This document shows, in pieces, positions 62,665 through 64,000 of a stretch of DNA of 64,000 nucleotides (position 1 is the stretch's first letter; each line of letters begins with the position of its first letter). The notes beneath the pieces were generated by a model that did not search any database, was not told where the DNA came from, and saw nothing but the letters and a program-made list of their open reading frames with translations. The translations under genes and the position numbers were made by a program. Origin of the DNA: CAVRXQ01 sp963838845. Lineage in GTDB: Bacteria > Actinomycetota > Acidimicrobiia > Acidimicrobiales > Bog-793. Location of the stretch: positions 496,001-560,000 of the forward strand of contig CAWISR010000002.1 of the NCBI GenBank assembly GCA_963838845.1, in the 5' to 3' direction.

Positions 62665-63580
62665 CGAGTACCCCCAAGAGATCCCCGCCACCGTTCGCCG
62701 CGAGCGCGAGCGCAGCGCGAGCCCTGAAGGCGTCTGTGGCGAGGAGTCCTGCCACGCCGATGGCACATGCAGCGTCGGGCGGTGTGCGTGCCGCGAGCGC
62801 GGTGGCGCTCGACTCAACAAACGCCCAACGCGACACCTCCGCTCGCCACAGGTCCTCGGGCGCCTCAGCTCCCCGAAGGACACGAGCGGCCACGCGGGGC
62901 AAGTGCTGGGGCAGCTCGCTCAGTGCCGTCGCCCGTTGCCAGTTCGGGCCGAGCACGCGGCATGCGTCGCGACGCGCGGATGGACTCAGAGACGACAGCG
63001 CGCCAACCGCCAGCACCCGCGCGAGCACGAGAGCGGCGTCCGAAGTCGCCCAGTCGCCCGCTTCGGGCGCGCCTTCGAGGACGAGGCGAGCCCAGGCGAG
63101 CTGGAGCGCGAGCCGGATCACAGCGGGATCGTCACTGCCGGGATCCCCCCACGGCGACGAGCGCAAGTCGGAACGAACCTCCGCCGCGGTGCGCGCCGCC
63201 AAGATCGCCGTAGACGACAGTGCGAGAGACCCGAGTGCGTACGGTCGGGTAGCCGTCTCGCCGCGAAGTGTCGCCAACTTGCCGACGATGTTGGAGAGTT
63301 CGAACCCAGCAGCTAAAACGCGCAGCGGTCGCGCGCCGAGGGGCGGGCCCCAACCGGCCAGGACTCGCAGATGCCACAGAACGGTGGCCGAGACGGCGTG
63401 TTGCGCAGACGCGAGATCCATGTCGTTCCGGAGCTCGCGTCCATAAGCGGTCGACGCGAGCTTGGCGATGGCGCTTGAGAGGGATGTGCAATGCGCCACT
63501 TCACGGGCCTCATCACGTCCAATCTGGCGCAACGCAAGTCCCCGTCCGCGAACCATCGCCGCCACCCATCCAGTACTCAT
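62651..63580 (-). CDS. ntpC: V/A-type ATPase subunit C (rotor collar)
   Basis: The 309-aa all-helical protein starts at ATG 63580, overlapping the G/H subunit stop (ATGA). Length, composition and position between the stalk subunit and subunit I fit the AC39/C family, which caps the proteolipid ring and joins it to D-F. Sequence motifs are poor: FELSNIVGKLATLRGE resembles the conserved xxDxxNIxxxLR region of C. The identification relies partly on operon order. Confidence 0.8.
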   Translation of the reverse strand: MSTGWVAAMVRGRGLALRQIGRDEAREVAHCTSLSSAIAKLASTAYGRELRNDMDLASAQHAVSATVLWHLRVLAGWGPPLGARPLRVLAAGFELSNIVGKLATLRGETATRPYALGSLALSSTAILAARTAAEVRSDLRSSPWGDPGSDDPAVIRLALQLAWARLVLEGAPEAGDWATSDAALVLARVLAVGALSSLSPSARRDACRVLGPNWQRATALSELPQHLPRVAARVLRGAEAPEDLWRAEVSRWAFVESSATALAARTPPDAACAIGVAGLLATDAFRARAALALAANGGGDLLGVLDALA

Positions 63581-63939
63581 CGGTCAAGCGTCCCAAGGGC
63601 AAGGACTTTGCGGACGACGTCGTCGACCAGCGCAGGCGTCCGCTCAGCCGCAGCGCGCTCCACCCGATCGACTTCGCGTTCGGCGGCGGCGAGCAGTGCG
63701 GCGCGCTCGAGGGCAGCACGCGTGAGTACTTCCGTCGCCGCCTCCGCACGCGTCGAGTCCTTGAGCGCTCGAGCGTCGGCGACGATCCGACGTGCTTTGT
63801 CGATGCCAGACGCCCTTCGGCGGTCGGCGTCGCGTTTGGCACGAGCGAGAAGATCCTCAACCTGCTTTTGATCGTCGTCGAGCAGTGCCAGGACTGGCTG
63901 CAGCTCTGCGTCCAGTTCAGCCGAACGGTTCGCGGGCAC
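63577..63939 (-). CDS. V/A-type ATPase subunit G/H (peripheral stalk)
   Basis: This is a 120-aa protein from GTG 63939 and the first gene of the operon in view. It is almost entirely one charged Ala/Arg/Glu/Asp helix (about 5-105), the coiled-coil partner of subunit E. It ends in VRKVLALGTLDR. A weak ribosome site precedes it. The operon promoter should lie between here and the window edge or beyond; ~60 nt are visible upstream with no recognisable box. Confidence 0.8.
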   Translation of the reverse strand: MPANRSAELDAELQPVLALLDDDQKQVEDLLARAKRDADRRRASGIDKARRIVADARALKDSTRAEAATEVLTRAALERAALLAAAEREVDRVERAAAERTPALVDDVVRKVLALGTLDR

Positions 63940-64000
63940 CGCGAAGGTAACGGGCGCTCCCGGGACGCCATGGAACCGGAACCGGCGGAGAATTTCCCCT

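Noticed and set aside
1..64000. CRISPR arrays, insertion sequences or prophage
   Set aside because: No regularly spaced direct repeats, transposase motifs, integrase genes or terminal inverted repeats were found on either strand. The only repeat of note is the aldehyde dehydrogenase remnant.

Overview
The window is high-GC, densely coding DNA with many GTG/TTG starts and 1-16 nt gene overlaps. Gene content (Ku/split LigD repair, DUF1206, DUF1918, DUF4349, a discrete FAS-II cluster, a DosR-like box) points to a high-GC actinobacterium, plausibly of the Acidimicrobiia. The phylum is a fair inference; the class is a guess. No IS element, prophage or CRISPR array was seen.

Layout. 1-2603: end of pheS, then pheT. 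2521-3090: a hypothetical gene converging on pheT. 3117-6394: two malic enzymes of different subfamilies, divergently arranged. 6435-9563: a DUF1206 membrane protein and FtsH. 9762-14040: a cyclase-family hydrolase, then Ku facing a two-gene LigD (phosphoesterase-ligase and polymerase), which together form an NHEJ module. 14120-27551: an amine/GABA utilisation region. It holds a sugar-epimerase-like reductase, an aminobutyraldehyde-type dehydrogenase, a choline-kinase-like phosphotransferase, a FAD/GcvT demethylating dehydrogenase, an APC permease, a GABA-type aminotransferase and a PotABCD-like ABC importer. A decayed second copy of the aldehyde dehydrogenase 3' end lies inside it. 27570-36390: a NatAB-type ABC exporter, an ECF sigma factor with a DUF4349 membrane partner, a KimA-like potassium transporter, a frameshifted small membrane protein and a FUSC protein. 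36440-42469: fabD-fabH-fabG-acpP-fabF plus an ABC1/UbiB kinase. 42601-44294: a 2-hydroxyacid dehydrogenase, a VOC protein and tRNA-Leu(CAA).

44452-53911 is the most interesting stretch. It groups DUF1918, an ABC exporter, archease, an isochorismatase-type hydrolase, RtcB RNA ligase, a CapA-type phosphoesterase and a phosphoribosyltransferase-hydrolase fusion. Homologues of at least five of these (as I recall them: Rv0569, Rv0571c, Rv0574c, Rv2630, Rv2631) belong to the mycobacterial DosR dormancy regulon. A 14-bp palindrome at 44992-45005 matches the core of the DosR operator. I read this as a compact hypoxia/dormancy-type stress and RNA-repair island. A DsrE-family pseudogene with two in-frame amber codons closes it.

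53981-64000: a secreted polysaccharide deacetylase with bulb-lectin repeats, then a complete V/A-type ATPase operon (G/H-C-I-K-F-E-A-B-D) running leftward. The apparent B-D fusion in that operon comes from a one-base frameshift near 56966. The true B C-terminus and stop are readable in another frame and overlap a GTG start for D. Two one-base deletions, one gene with two nonsense codons and one gene remnant occur in this window, so part of the disruption may be assembly error and part real decay.
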